Positions 25,771 through 34,260 of a stretch of 64,000 nt of DNA are shown here, in pieces (the first letter of the stretch is position 1; every line of letters starts with the position of its first letter). Source of the DNA: an uncultured Bacteriovoracaceae bacterium (GTDB lineage Bacteria > Bdellovibrionota > Bacteriovoracia > Bacteriovoracales > Bacteriovoracaceae); assembly GCA_950054155.1 (NCBI GenBank), contig CATLOT010000011.1, forward strand, positions 33,672 through 97,671, written 5' to 3'. A program made the position numbers and the translations under genes. A model generated the notes under the pieces. It did not search any database and was not told where the DNA came from. It worked only from the letters and a program-made list of their open reading frames with translations.

Positions 25771-27999
25771 TTACTTTGATGTCAGAGTCCAGACACCATC
25801 CCAATTTGGCGGTGGCGGTACCTTTATATACTCTTCACAGCGCTCAATATAAATTTCACTTGGATTAGTCTTTACTCCCTTAAGCTCAGGGAAACGCTGG
25901 TATTCTAATTCCAGTGTCTCTTTAAAAGTACCAAGGGCTTCTTCAAAGCGTTGGGCCTTATAAAGTGAGAGGCCAAGGGTGAATTTTTCAGCGAGTTCCT
26001 TAAGAAAATCTGGTGCAGAGTCTTTTAACCCTAGAAGATCATAACTGGTAACGGGCACTGATTTTCCCATCACCCGAATGGTATCAAGTTCTCGCCATAG
26101 AAAATCGTCTCCAGCGAGTTCTACAGTTTCTTTAGCGACTTGAGTGAAGATGCCATATTGCTTGGCTGACTCTTCGAGGCGGGCTGCGAGGTTCACGCTA
26201 TCTCCCATCATTGTATAGTTCATTCGCGAGGCGGAGCCCATATTTCCGGTCACGATTTCACCGGAATTGATCCCAATTCTCATGCGCATTTCATGAACAA
26301 TTTGCGGCCACTTGTCTCCTTCGCCTTGCCACTTGATGCGAAGCTGAGCGAGTTTCATCTGCATTTGATGGGCGACGAGGCAGGCGCGGTGAGCGTGATC
26401 TTCAAGAGGCATGGGAGCGCCAAAGAAAGCGATGATGGCGTCACCCTCATACTTATCAAGGGTGCCTTTTTCTTCAAGAAGAATGTCCGTCATAGCGGTA
26501 AGGTATTCATTGAGAAGCTCTACAAGTTGAGTAGCAGTTAGCTTTTCTGAAAAGGTTGAGAAGCCTTGGATATCTGTGAAGTAGGCCGTTCGTACCCCAG
26601 AGTCTCCACCAAGCTTTGGAGGCTCACCACTTTTATACATTTCATCAATAAGTTCTGGAGAGATATAGTTTCCAAAAGCACTCTTTAAAAAAGCCTTGTC
26701 TTTATTGGCGAGATAAAAGTGGAGAAAGGTATTCCACATGTAAATACCAATGATGGAAAAGAGAATGAAGAAGAGCTTAATCTCATAGCCCTCTGGAGTG
26801 AAGTGATTGATGTCGGCATAGAAGGCTCCACTTGAGATTAAGATAGCCCCGAGAACATCGAAGAGGGGATTTCCGAGGAATTGAATAATGATCATCAGAA
26901 GCGAGCCGCCGATCAAGAGATACCAAGACCACTTCACGGATTCGGCCATGGGCTTAAAGAAATTTCCTTCAAGCAGCATATGAAGCATATTCATGTGAAA
27001 GAAAACCCCTGGCATAAGAGGGTCCACCGGGGTGTGGCGCAGGTCGTGAGCACCATAGGCCGTTGATCCAATGAAGACGACATTACCATTGAAGGCCTGT
27101 TTGAGGATGGGATCATCATCGGCTGCATTGAGAACATCCCAAAAACTATAAGTGGGAAAATGGCCTTCACCACCTAGCCAGCGCACTTTTGTTTCACCGA
27201 GATTATTAAGATGAAGGTCGCCACTTTTAAGCTTTAAGACGTATTCGCCGTAGTTGAGCATTTCAAGGGTGATGCTGTCGCCTGTATAGGCCTCATAGGT
27301 CGCGAGTGAAAAGCCTGGAAGATAGAGGGTTTCAACATTTCCAACCAAAGGGTAGTGGCGAAGAAGACCATCTTTATCGGCTTCAACTTGAATGTGGGCG
27401 AGAGCAACATCTTTTTCTGATATCTGAGGAATGGGGAAGACTCTTCTCTCAACGTACATCTGACGGGTGTTTAAGCCTTCACTTTGCTTGGTGTCCATGA
27501 CAAAGTTGTAGAGGACATCAGGCATTTGCTCAAAGATCTCCTCTGGATAGCTTGAAAGAGAGTAGGGAATGACAACTCGATTGCCATCGACACTTTGAAA
27601 GTTCGCCATCGCCTCTGTGAATTCACTATCTACATTAGAGCCTGGACACACAAGGGCCTGTTCTGAAAAGAAGACGTCATAGGCGATGACCTTTGCGCCA
27701 AAATTCTTAAGCTTATTCATCAGACGAGTGTAGTTTTCACGGGGAAAAGGCCACTTTCCAATTGCTTTAATCGATTCATCATCGATGGCAACAAGGGTAA
27801 CACGCTTATCAATTTTAGATTTATCACGAATGAGATTCTCTCGATAATCATAGAAGCGCGACTCAAAGAGAGAGGTAAAAGCAAAATTACTCTTTGTTTG
27901 ATGGCTTTCTTCTCTAAATCCTACGGATATCAGAATACAAAGAGAGGAGAAACCTAGGATTAAAAAGACTCCTAGGTATTTAATAATTTTTGACCACAT
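25771..27999 (-). CDS. CHASE2-domain class III adenylate/guanylate cyclase
   Basis: 742 residues: N-terminal membrane helix, an extracytoplasmic CHASE2 sensor (about 40-330, with VTLVAIDDESI and KVIAYDVFFSE), three membrane helices (about 350-440), then a class III cyclase domain. Catalytic marks are the metal aspartate in FTDIQGFS, LDKYEGDAIIAFFGAP, INSGEIVTGNMGS and MMGDSVNLAARLE with the transition-state Asn/Arg. Cyclic AMP versus GMP is not settled. A helical tail ends PPPPNWDGVW, a common ending in this family. Last gene of the FecR-TPR/barrel-cyclase run, 13 nt after the barrel gene. Confidence 0.92.
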   Translation of the reverse strand: MWSKIIKYLGVFLILGFSSLCILISVGFREESHQTKSNFAFTSLFESRFYDYRENLIRDKSKIDKRVTLVAIDDESIKAIGKWPFPRENYTRLMNKLKNFGAKVIAYDVFFSEQALVCPGSNVDSEFTEAMANFQSVDGNRVVIPYSLSSYPEEIFEQMPDVLYNFVMDTKQSEGLNTRQMYVERRVFPIPQISEKDVALAHIQVEADKDGLLRHYPLVGNVETLYLPGFSLATYEAYTGDSITLEMLNYGEYVLKLKSGDLHLNNLGETKVRWLGGEGHFPTYSFWDVLNAADDDPILKQAFNGNVVFIGSTAYGAHDLRHTPVDPLMPGVFFHMNMLHMLLEGNFFKPMAESVKWSWYLLIGGSLLMIIIQFLGNPLFDVLGAILISSGAFYADINHFTPEGYEIKLFFILFSIIGIYMWNTFLHFYLANKDKAFLKSAFGNYISPELIDEMYKSGEPPKLGGDSGVRTAYFTDIQGFSTFSEKLTATQLVELLNEYLTAMTDILLEEKGTLDKYEGDAIIAFFGAPMPLEDHAHRACLVAHQMQMKLAQLRIKWQGEGDKWPQIVHEMRMRIGINSGEIVTGNMGSASRMNYTMMGDSVNLAARLEESAKQYGIFTQVAKETVELAGDDFLWRELDTIRVMGKSVPVTSYDLLGLKDSAPDFLKELAEKFTLGLSLYKAQRFEEALGTFKETLELEYQRFPELKGVKTNPSEIYIERCEEYIKVPPPPNWDGVWTLTSK

Positions 28000-28012
28000 A
28001 AGGGACCCTTAA

Positions 28013-29593
28013 TTAGTAACTGGCACTTATTTCAAAGCGCACAACATTCTTCTTATAATCAAAACTATTCTTATCTTTTGAAATATTCTTCGTGTAATCA
28101 AAGCCTAGTGTTGCTGAGATTCGTTTTCCAAAAGCCTTCTTAATTTCAATCGAAGGAGCAATCGTTTTCTCTGTACCACGTGTTGCGCTTTGCTCTTTAG
28201 TGTCAAGGGCGCTAAGGCTCATTGTCGCGGTGAGAGTATAGGTCGGCCAGATCTCAGGCCAGAGATAGTCGGTACGAAAGATAAAGTTATTCGTGCTCGT
28301 ATTAGAATTATTATAGGTATCAATAAAGTCAGCTCTTAAGAGAAAGATGAAGAGGTGACCCCATGACGTACTCTTAATTTGATCCACAGAGATTGTCTTT
28401 GTCTTATTAAAGAGAGTCTCTGTGTAAGCACGATAGTCTTTATAGGCGAATTTAACTGTCGTCGGGCCAAAGTTAAAGAAGCGAAAACGCTCGCCAACTG
28501 TAAAGGTCCAGGCGCGAGAGAAGAAGTTCTTCTCTTTAATCCCTTGCGCGTCTCTTCCAATATAAACATATTCAAGGTCATAGAGGAGGTTGGCCTGTTT
28601 TCCAAAAGCACTGTGCTCATAGGTATTTCGAGAACCCATTGTCATATTATAGGTGTCATTTTTAAAGACAGTGCTGTCTTCTCTTTCTGTGTGGTAAACA
28701 TTACGAAAGCGAAAGAAGGGGGTGAAGGTAAAGCGTTTCTTATGAGCGAAGAGGTATTGAAAGTTAAAGTTTGTCTCATGGATAAAGGTATCTTTTTGAA
28801 GAGAAGCTGCAGTGGGGACATCGGTTGCTAAGGTGATATTGCTGTCTCTTGAGATTTGATGGCGAAAGCGCGCGCTAAAGCGCTGTTCTTGGAGAACACG
28901 ACCATTTTCCATGATATTGGGATCAAGTCCATACTGGCGCTGAATTTCCTTTCTTCTCTTTTCAATGTCCTTTGCAAGTTTTCCGTCGGGAAGGGTACTA
29001 AAGGCCTGGTTAAGGGCAGGAAGAACATACTTATCAACGAGCCTAGCAGAGTCATCTCTATTTTCAGCGAGGGCGAGAAAGGACTCTGAAAGTTGAAAAC
29101 GCGCAATTTGTTGCATCTTCTTATCATTCTTGCTCATTTTGATAAGCTTTGAGTAAAAGTCTCGTGCCTTCTTATGCTCCTCTAAGAGCTGAGAGATATG
29201 GGCCATATAATAGAGTGAACTTTCTTTTTTAAAGCCTTTTTCAAAACTTTGAGAAAAAGCGTCTCTCGATTTTAGAAGTTCATTATTGGCATAGAGTGCT
29301 TGTCCATACTCATAATGAAGATCATCAGCTTTGTGTTTTTTTTGCAGGGACTTCTTAAAAGATTCGGCGGCCTGATCATATTGTTGAAGGCGGTTTTGAA
29401 TAAGTCCTTCTAGATAGTAGCGAGTGGCGAGGACCTTTCGGGGGGACTTTATTTTCTTAAGGGAGTCGAGTGCATCGCTGTACTTTGCTAACTTAAATTC
29501 TTTGAAGGCTTTGATGAGGTGAACATTCTTATACTTAGCGTGAAGGGGAGTAGAGAAGAGGGAAATACAAATAAAAATCTTTAAGAACTTCAA
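28013..29593 (-). CDS. TPR protein with C-terminal beta-barrel, outer membrane
   Basis: 526 residues from a TTG start that gives a proper signal peptide (MKFLKIFICISLFSTPLHA) with AAAAGGA eight nt upstream; an ATG at 29623 is possible but less convincing. Residues ~25-230 are TPR-like helical repeats (YSDALDSLKKI, YDQAAESFKKSLQ, LHYEYGQALYANNELLKSR). Residues ~245-526 alternate aromatic strands and end with a C-terminal aromatic residue, typical of an outer-membrane barrel. It lies between a FecR-domain gene and the cyclase gene; a role as outer-membrane partner in that signalling unit is inferred. Confidence 0.75.
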   Translation of the reverse strand: MKFLKIFICISLFSTPLHAKYKNVHLIKAFKEFKLAKYSDALDSLKKIKSPRKVLATRYYLEGLIQNRLQQYDQAAESFKKSLQKKHKADDLHYEYGQALYANNELLKSRDAFSQSFEKGFKKESSLYYMAHISQLLEEHKKARDFYSKLIKMSKNDKKMQQIARFQLSESFLALAENRDDSARLVDKYVLPALNQAFSTLPDGKLAKDIEKRRKEIQRQYGLDPNIMENGRVLQEQRFSARFRHQISRDSNITLATDVPTAASLQKDTFIHETNFNFQYLFAHKKRFTFTPFFRFRNVYHTEREDSTVFKNDTYNMTMGSRNTYEHSAFGKQANLLYDLEYVYIGRDAQGIKEKNFFSRAWTFTVGERFRFFNFGPTTVKFAYKDYRAYTETLFNKTKTISVDQIKSTSWGHLFIFLLRADFIDTYNNSNTSTNNFIFRTDYLWPEIWPTYTLTATMSLSALDTKEQSATRGTEKTIAPSIEIKKAFGKRISATLGFDYTKNISKDKNSFDYKKNVVRFEISASY

Positions 29594-29608
29594 GATTCCA
29601 ATCCTTTT
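29593..29608 (-). promoter_or_regulatory. Ribosome binding site deciding a TTG start
   Basis: AAAAGGA (29602-29608 on the minus strand) lies 8 nt before TTG at 29591-29593. This start, not the upstream ATG at 29623, puts the signal peptide at the true N-terminus of the TPR/barrel protein. Confidence 0.6.
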
Positions 29609-29721
29609 TGATGCTCGATCCATGAACAAATATTCTTTTGATCATTATAGCTAAAGGACTGATTTTATTCTAGAGTTGCTCTTTTTACCCTTTGCTTCAA
29701 AGCAGAGCAGTCGGTTATTGA

Positions 29722-31188
29722 TTACTCCGCATTAACGTTGAAGTTTACATTGGAACTTTGGGTGCCTCCGAAAATAAGATTATTATCCGAGTTATTAAAG
29801 TCCTCAAAGGTTTCATTATTCTCACTCATCTGTTCATCAACTAAAGAAGCAAGGTTAGGATCAAGCTCTGGAGCAGAACCGTCGCCACTTGAGCCAAAGC
29901 TTGGTGGTGGGGGCACATCGCCTTCCATCACAGAGTCCATCATTTCTGGATTAATATTGTCCATCATTGTGGGAACCATGGTTACTGTTGGTGGCGGTGG
30001 GGGAGCGCTTTCACTCTTTGCTCCAGAGTCAGCGCTGGCCGGAGCACGTGTTCCAGGAGTTGGTGAATTGCTGGCTACTTCTTTTGGTTTCTCACTAAAA
30101 GAGCCATCCTCATTGAGAACAAAGTGATCATTCATATAGTTTCCAGTTGCGGGATCAATTCCACCCATCTCTGGTGGGGGGACATAGACGCCAGCATTGG
30201 CATCAAATGTGGAACCCGGTGGTGGTGGGATATACTGTGCTGTTTTAATATCGACAAAGCCACCCGCTGTTGGAGCAATTTGTCCTGTTTTCATATTGAT
30301 GGAACCTTCTGGAGGAGCCGTTTGTGCTGTCGCTGTTTCAGCGGCCACACTTGTTTCGACCGCCTTAACGGTTTCGCCGCCAACAGTATCACTCATGACT
30401 GAATCAACACTTGAAGAGTCGTTGGCAACAAGCTTTGAGTCCATGCCCGGAGGAACAACACTTCTAAAGCTCTTCTTAGGGCCTTTGGAATCATTGCTTG
30501 ATGTCTCTCCTGCTGACTCCGCTCCAAGGGTATCGTTCTTATCAAGACTCTCAAGTTGAACAGGAGAGATCTTAACAGGAAGAGTTGCTTTCTTAGTATT
30601 TGGCGTTGCCCCTGAAAATTGACCTCTCATCACCATAACGGCGTCGGGACTTGAGACAACGGCTTCAAGGGCACGCTGACTAACTCTTCCTGCAAGTGCA
30701 CTTAGTTTTGCCATGGCAACAGCCCCTTCAAATGTAATGAGTGAGGTGTTCAGGTTCACGGGGTTAAAGGCCACTTGAAAGTCAGTTCCTCGCACACCCA
30801 TGGCGGCAGTCTTTGTTTTGATAAAGAGTTTGGACTTATCCTTATCCTTAATTTGCATGTAATTCTTGGTGACCTTGGAGCGAATTGTTCCTTTCACAAG
30901 AGTGATGATCCCCGCATCTTTTTCAGGGAAGCTATCAATTTTCATTTGGGATTCGGGACCGACATTCATTGTAGACTTGTCTTTAAAAAGGAGCTTAGTG
31001 AAGCTCTTCTTTGCAGTTTTGACTTCAGCCCCTTCGGGGAGCCATTCACCTCTTTTGATCTTGATAGTCTTACCATCAACAGTCGCTTCAACGGAGCCTC
31101 TCACGATGATGGCCTTCGCCGCTTTTTCGGCAGCTGCGAAAATAAGTGTCGGGCAAAGAAGTAAGATAAAAAGGGCTTTTTTGGCCAT
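29722..31188 (-). CDS. Secreted FecR-domain protein with proline-rich repeats
   Basis: 488 residues. A signal peptide (to about residue 20) is followed by a FecR domain (about 25-165): AIIVRGSVEATVDGK, GEWLPEGAEVKTAKKS, and AAMGVRGTDFQVAF, the core FecR pattern. The rest is low-complexity, Ser/Thr/Pro/Ala-rich, with repeated short units such as INMKTGQIAPT, VDIKTAQYIPPPP and FDANAGVYVPPPE, ending Asn-rich. FecR domains sense or transmit envelope signals; stand-alone FecR proteins often neighbour CHASE2 cyclases (recollection, to be checked). AAAGGA precedes the ATG. A 128-nt gap separates it from the TPR/barrel gene. Confidence 0.85.
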   Translation of the reverse strand: MAKKALFILLLCPTLIFAAAEKAAKAIIVRGSVEATVDGKTIKIKRGEWLPEGAEVKTAKKSFTKLLFKDKSTMNVGPESQMKIDSFPEKDAGIITLVKGTIRSKVTKNYMQIKDKDKSKLFIKTKTAAMGVRGTDFQVAFNPVNLNTSLITFEGAVAMAKLSALAGRVSQRALEAVVSSPDAVMVMRGQFSGATPNTKKATLPVKISPVQLESLDKNDTLGAESAGETSSNDSKGPKKSFRSVVPPGMDSKLVANDSSSVDSVMSDTVGGETVKAVETSVAAETATAQTAPPEGSINMKTGQIAPTAGGFVDIKTAQYIPPPPGSTFDANAGVYVPPPEMGGIDPATGNYMNDHFVLNEDGSFSEKPKEVASNSPTPGTRAPASADSGAKSESAPPPPPTVTMVPTMMDNINPEMMDSVMEGDVPPPPSFGSSGDGSAPELDPNLASLVDEQMSENNETFEDFNNSDNNLIFGGTQSSNVNFNVNAE

Positions 31189-31293
31189 GATCGATTCCTT
31201 TCAGATTGTGGTAACTCCACAACTCTTATCGACCATTTTAAGTTAGGATTGAGCCCTTCCAAGAAAAACTCTAAGTATCTGAATTTATTATCT

Positions 31294-31971
31294 CTAAAAG
31301 ACAGTGAATCCGACTGAGATACCGAAAAAGTGGCCACTGAGGTCCTGATCGGCCTCTTCTACTGATAGAATATCAGTTTCGGTGAAGTCGCTGGCATCGA
31401 CAACGGAGAGCTTTCTCGATTTCTTATAGGAGTAAACGAGCTCAATAAAAACAGGATGCATTTCTTTGTAGGGGAGGTCTTCTTCGATACCGATCGCGAG
31501 AATTCCACCAGTGGATTCAAAAGTAAGTTTTCGATCGCGATTGAATTTAGGCCCCGTGCTTGTGAAGTCATCATCCATTTTAATCGTTTGCAGGGACCAA
31601 ACTGGTCCTAGACCTGCAAAGAGGAACCAATTTTTAAAAGGCTGAACTCCTCTGAATTGATAGCGAAGGATGGGGCCAAAGCTGACGTGACGAAACTTTC
31701 CTTCACCACGAATGGTCTCTCCTTGAGCATTGAACTGAAGTCCATCCATCTCGCCCCAATAGATATAACTTGAGAAGGTGAGCTCAAAGTACTTCCACTT
31801 GTAGCCAAAGTGAGTGTTAAAGCCTGTTCCATGAAGAAGGTCTTCTGAGTTATCCGTTCCCTTGATATCAGCCCATGTCTGATTGATTCCACCTTTGAGA
31901 TTAAACTTATAGCGGTAGGCTTGAGCGGAAAGCGAAGTGACAAGGATGAGGACGGCAATGATACTTTTCAT
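31294..31971 (-). CDS. Outer-membrane beta-barrel protein
   Basis: 225 residues: signal peptide (MKSIIAVLILVTSLSAQA), then alternating hydrophobic strands rich in aromatic residues and a C-terminal phenylalanine, as in OmpW/OprF-like eight- to ten-strand barrels. The specific family is not recognised. Its ATG overlaps the stop of the DUF3943 gene by 1 nt, so both are translated together; the FecR gene starts 105 nt downstream. Confidence 0.72.
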   Translation of the reverse strand: MKSIIAVLILVTSLSAQAYRYKFNLKGGINQTWADIKGTDNSEDLLHGTGFNTHFGYKWKYFELTFSSYIYWGEMDGLQFNAQGETIRGEGKFRHVSFGPILRYQFRGVQPFKNWFLFAGLGPVWSLQTIKMDDDFTSTGPKFNRDRKLTFESTGGILAIGIEEDLPYKEMHPVFIELVYSYKKSRKLSVVDASDFTETDILSVEEADQDLSGHFFGISVGFTVF

Positions 31972-32711
31972 TAGAAGCCTACCCTTATCATCAAACTGTG
32001 ACGATCTTGAAAATTAGTTTGCGGGAGAACCTGAACCTTTCCTTCATAGAACCAAAAGAGGGTCGTAGGGTTGATAATATGACCAATCGTGCGAGCGAAG
32101 GCGTTACCGCTATTAAGAAGGTACATAGAGAGGTTTTCAAGACCAACGCCAAGAAAGGAGCCAAGGACAGGTGTTTGGTAGAGGTCCTGAATACTTGCTG
32201 GCTCAGTGTAGATCTCCACTGTGAACTCGAAGAGGGTTGAAGAAATAAAGGCCATGCCCATGGAGTCGATGCGAGAATATCCATTGGCACGGTAGTAGAG
32301 GTAGAGTTGAGAACCAGAGATGGGATGGACGAACCAATTCCAAAAGGGTTCATCCTTATCAAAGACAAGCTGACCAAAATTCTTGCGAGAATTCTTCCAT
32401 GAGCCTTTTTCTTTGAAGACATCAGGCTGACTCAGGGGATAGACCGCCCAAGTAACACCATACATGGCCGCAATATGCTTTAAGTTCTCACTCATCTTGT
32501 GCTTGCGATCGATGTAGCCATAGATATATTTATTCTTACGCTGACGGCTCTCTTTCGTCGCTTCTTGAGCCTGCATAAGAAGGGCTTTTTCCTGTTGGCT
32601 CATCGTTGAAGGGTCCAAGTCAGCTTGCGCACGAAGGGGCGTCTGCCCTAATAAGAGGAGAAAGAAAATAAGGGAGAAAATATGACAAATGTCAGAGCGC
32701 TTGGGCGACAT
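31971..32711 (-). CDS. DUF3943-like envelope protein
   Basis: About 246 residues. A signal peptide is followed by a region with DEPFWNWFVHPISGSQLYLY and GMAFISSTLFEFTVEIYTEP, which matches my memory of DUF3943 proteins, thought to sit in or at the outer membrane. The start at 32711 is preferred because it puts the hydrophobic signal near the N-terminus; the longer frame to 32780 runs toward hemF's ribosome site. It is divergent from hemF and overlaps the next barrel gene by 1 nt. Confidence 0.65.
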   Translation of the reverse strand: MSPKRSDICHIFSLIFFLLLLGQTPLRAQADLDPSTMSQQEKALLMQAQEATKESRQRKNKYIYGYIDRKHKMSENLKHIAAMYGVTWAVYPLSQPDVFKEKGSWKNSRKNFGQLVFDKDEPFWNWFVHPISGSQLYLYYRANGYSRIDSMGMAFISSTLFEFTVEIYTEPASIQDLYQTPVLGSFLGVGLENLSMYLLNSGNAFARTIGHIINPTTLFWFYEGKVQVLPQTNFQDRHSLMIRVGF

Positions 32712-32796
32712 TTCTTTTACTGTCCTCTGTATGGTAAGTAATTTCTTTAGGAAGACCCTGTTTAACACGGCGAAGGGCAAAAGGAAAAGGCAAAGA

Positions 32797-33705
32797 ATGG
32801 TACAACTCGATAATATTAAAGATGATTTTCATAAACACGTGCTCGACCTTCAGGACGAGATTACCAATACCATGTATGGCTTTGACGCATCTCTAAGAGA
32901 AGAGGGCGGCTTAACTGAGGACCTCTGGCAGAGGACTGACTTTGATGGAAACCCTGGTGGTGGTGGCCGGACAAGGGCCTTTCAGGGAGAGCTCTTTGAA
33001 AACGCAGGAGTGAATGTTTCTTGTGTGCACGGAACAGTTGATCCTAAGTTTGCCCAAAGTATTGGTGGCACCAATAACTCCATGTGGGCGGCAGGAATTA
33101 GTCTTATTCTTCATCCCAGAAACCCTCGTGTTCCCACGGTTCATGCTAACTTTAGGATGATTCAAGCAGGAGAGAAGTTTTGGTTTGGAGGAGGCGCTGA
33201 CCTCACTCCCTATTATCCCCATGAGGACGACTTTCACTACTTTCACTCTGTGTGGAAAGAGGCCTGTGCCCCCTATGGGACTTATGAAGCCTGGAAGAAA
33301 AAGTGTGATGAGTACTTTGTGAACTTTCATCGAGAGGGGGAGATGCGTGGAATCGGTGGAATCTTCTTTGATCACTTTAATACCGGAGACACCGTAAAAG
33401 ATGCGGCCATGGTTAAAGAAGTGAGCCGATCCTTTATTAAGTCCTATTTTCCTCTCGTGGAAAAAAGGAAAGATGAAGCGTACTCACCAGAAGATGAAGA
33501 TTTTCAACTTCACCGTCGTGGTCGTTATGTCGAATTTAACCTTCTTCATGATCGCGGTACCTCATTTGGCCTAAAAAGTAATGGCCGTACCGATAGTATT
33601 TTGATCTCTCTTCCAGCTCGTTGTCGTTTTTCTTATAAGTATCAACCGGCCGTAGGCTCACCTCATGAGAAAATGATGGCTTATTATAGGCCTAATAATT
33701 GGTAG
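32797..33705 (+). CDS. hemF: Oxygen-dependent coproporphyrinogen III oxidase
   Basis: 302 residues. Family segments are present through the length: GGGGRTRAFQGELFENAGVN, FWFGGGADLTPYYPHEDD, GIGGIFFDHF, the RRGRYVEFNLLHDRGTSFGL block and the C-terminal YYRPNNW. It converts coproporphyrinogen III to protoporphyrinogen IX with oxygen in heme synthesis, which implies aerobic growth. The ATG at 32797 has AAGGAAAAGG upstream; the longer open frame from 32689 is rejected. Confidence 0.96.
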   Translation: MVQLDNIKDDFHKHVLDLQDEITNTMYGFDASLREEGGLTEDLWQRTDFDGNPGGGGRTRAFQGELFENAGVNVSCVHGTVDPKFAQSIGGTNNSMWAAGISLILHPRNPRVPTVHANFRMIQAGEKFWFGGGADLTPYYPHEDDFHYFHSVWKEACAPYGTYEAWKKKCDEYFVNFHREGEMRGIGGIFFDHFNTGDTVKDAAMVKEVSRSFIKSYFPLVEKRKDEAYSPEDEDFQLHRRGRYVEFNLLHDRGTSFGLKSNGRTDSILISLPARCRFSYKYQPAVGSPHEKMMAYYRPNNW

Positions 33706-33739
33706 GTTTTTAGAAGAAATGTTTGGATGCTCAAACACC

Positions 33740-33777
33740 TTTAAATGCCTGATAAACCCTCTACAAAAGCATTTAAA
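33740..33777. repeat. Inverted repeat between hemF and HiPIP genes
   Basis: A perfect 9-bp inverted repeat, TTTAAATGC (33740-33748) and GCATTTAAA (33769-33777), with a 20-nt spacer, lies directly upstream of the candidate HiPIP promoter. It may be an operator for a dimeric regulator or a weak hairpin at the hemF 3' end; it lacks a T tract. Confidence 0.4.
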
Positions 33778-33779
33778 CC

Positions 33780-33808
33780 TTGGGCCAGATCATAGTTCTT
33801 GGTATAAA
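33780..33808 (+). promoter_or_regulatory. Candidate promoter of the HiPIP gene
   Basis: TTGGGC (33780-33785), a 17-nt spacer and TATAAA (33803-33808) lie about 50 nt ahead of the ATG and just after the inverted repeat. Confidence 0.4.
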
Positions 33809-33861
33809 TTTAGCGTACACTACTTTAAGAAATACTTACTTAATGACAAAGGATGAACACG

Positions 33862-34206
33862 ATGGAAAACCAGAAGAACAATCGTCGCCAATTTTTTAAA
33901 CTCGCTTTTGGAGCTCTTGCTCTCGCTCCCGTGATGAGAGTTGCTGATGTCATTGCAGCTGCAATGCCTAAGTCAGAGAAGATCAAAAAGAAAATGATCG
34001 ATGAGAAAACAGCTAAACGACTTAAGTATGTGGCCAAAGCAGAAGAGGCCAAAGGCAACAAGAAATATAAAGCAGGAAGTAACTGCGCTAATTGCAAATT
34101 CTACAAAGCTGACAAGGGTGAGCCAGAGTGGGGGAAATGTACTATGGCCGCTAACCGTTACGTCAGTGGGGCGGGATGGTGTAAGTCATATCGCGCTAAA
34201 AAATAA
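33862..34206 (+). CDS. High-potential iron-sulfur protein (HiPIP), Tat-exported
   Basis: 114 residues. A twin-arginine signal (NRRQFFKLAFGALALAP) indicates export of a folded, cofactor-loaded protein. The mature part has the four HiPIP cysteines: CANCKFYK, WGKCTMAANRYV and GAGWCKSY, which bind a [4Fe-4S] cluster cycling between the 3+ and 2+ states. HiPIPs carry electrons in the periplasm. AAAGGA lies 8 nt before 33862; the ATG at 33853 overlaps that site and is rejected. A bidirectional terminator follows. Confidence 0.92.
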   Translation: MENQKNNRRQFFKLAFGALALAPVMRVADVIAAAMPKSEKIKKKMIDEKTAKRLKYVAKAEEAKGNKKYKAGSNCANCKFYKADKGEPEWGKCTMAANRYVSGAGWCKSYRAKK

Positions 34207-34224
34207 CGGCACAAAAAATAAGTT

Positions 34225-34256
34225 AAAAAAAGCCTCTTTTTAAAAGAGGCTTTTTT
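34225..34256. terminator. Bidirectional intrinsic terminator
   Basis: An A-tract, a stem GCCTCTTTT / AAAAGAGGC and a T-tract form a symmetric hairpin (34225-34240 with 34242-34256). It can end both the HiPIP transcript and the convergent coiled-coil gene. Confidence 0.9.
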
Positions 34257-34260
34257 GTTT

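Noticed and set aside
33719..33856. 45-codon open frame between hemF and the HiPIP gene
   Set aside because: It runs through the inverted repeat and candidate promoter, has odd composition (several Cys, His, Asn), a weak ribosome site, and ends inside the HiPIP ribosome site.
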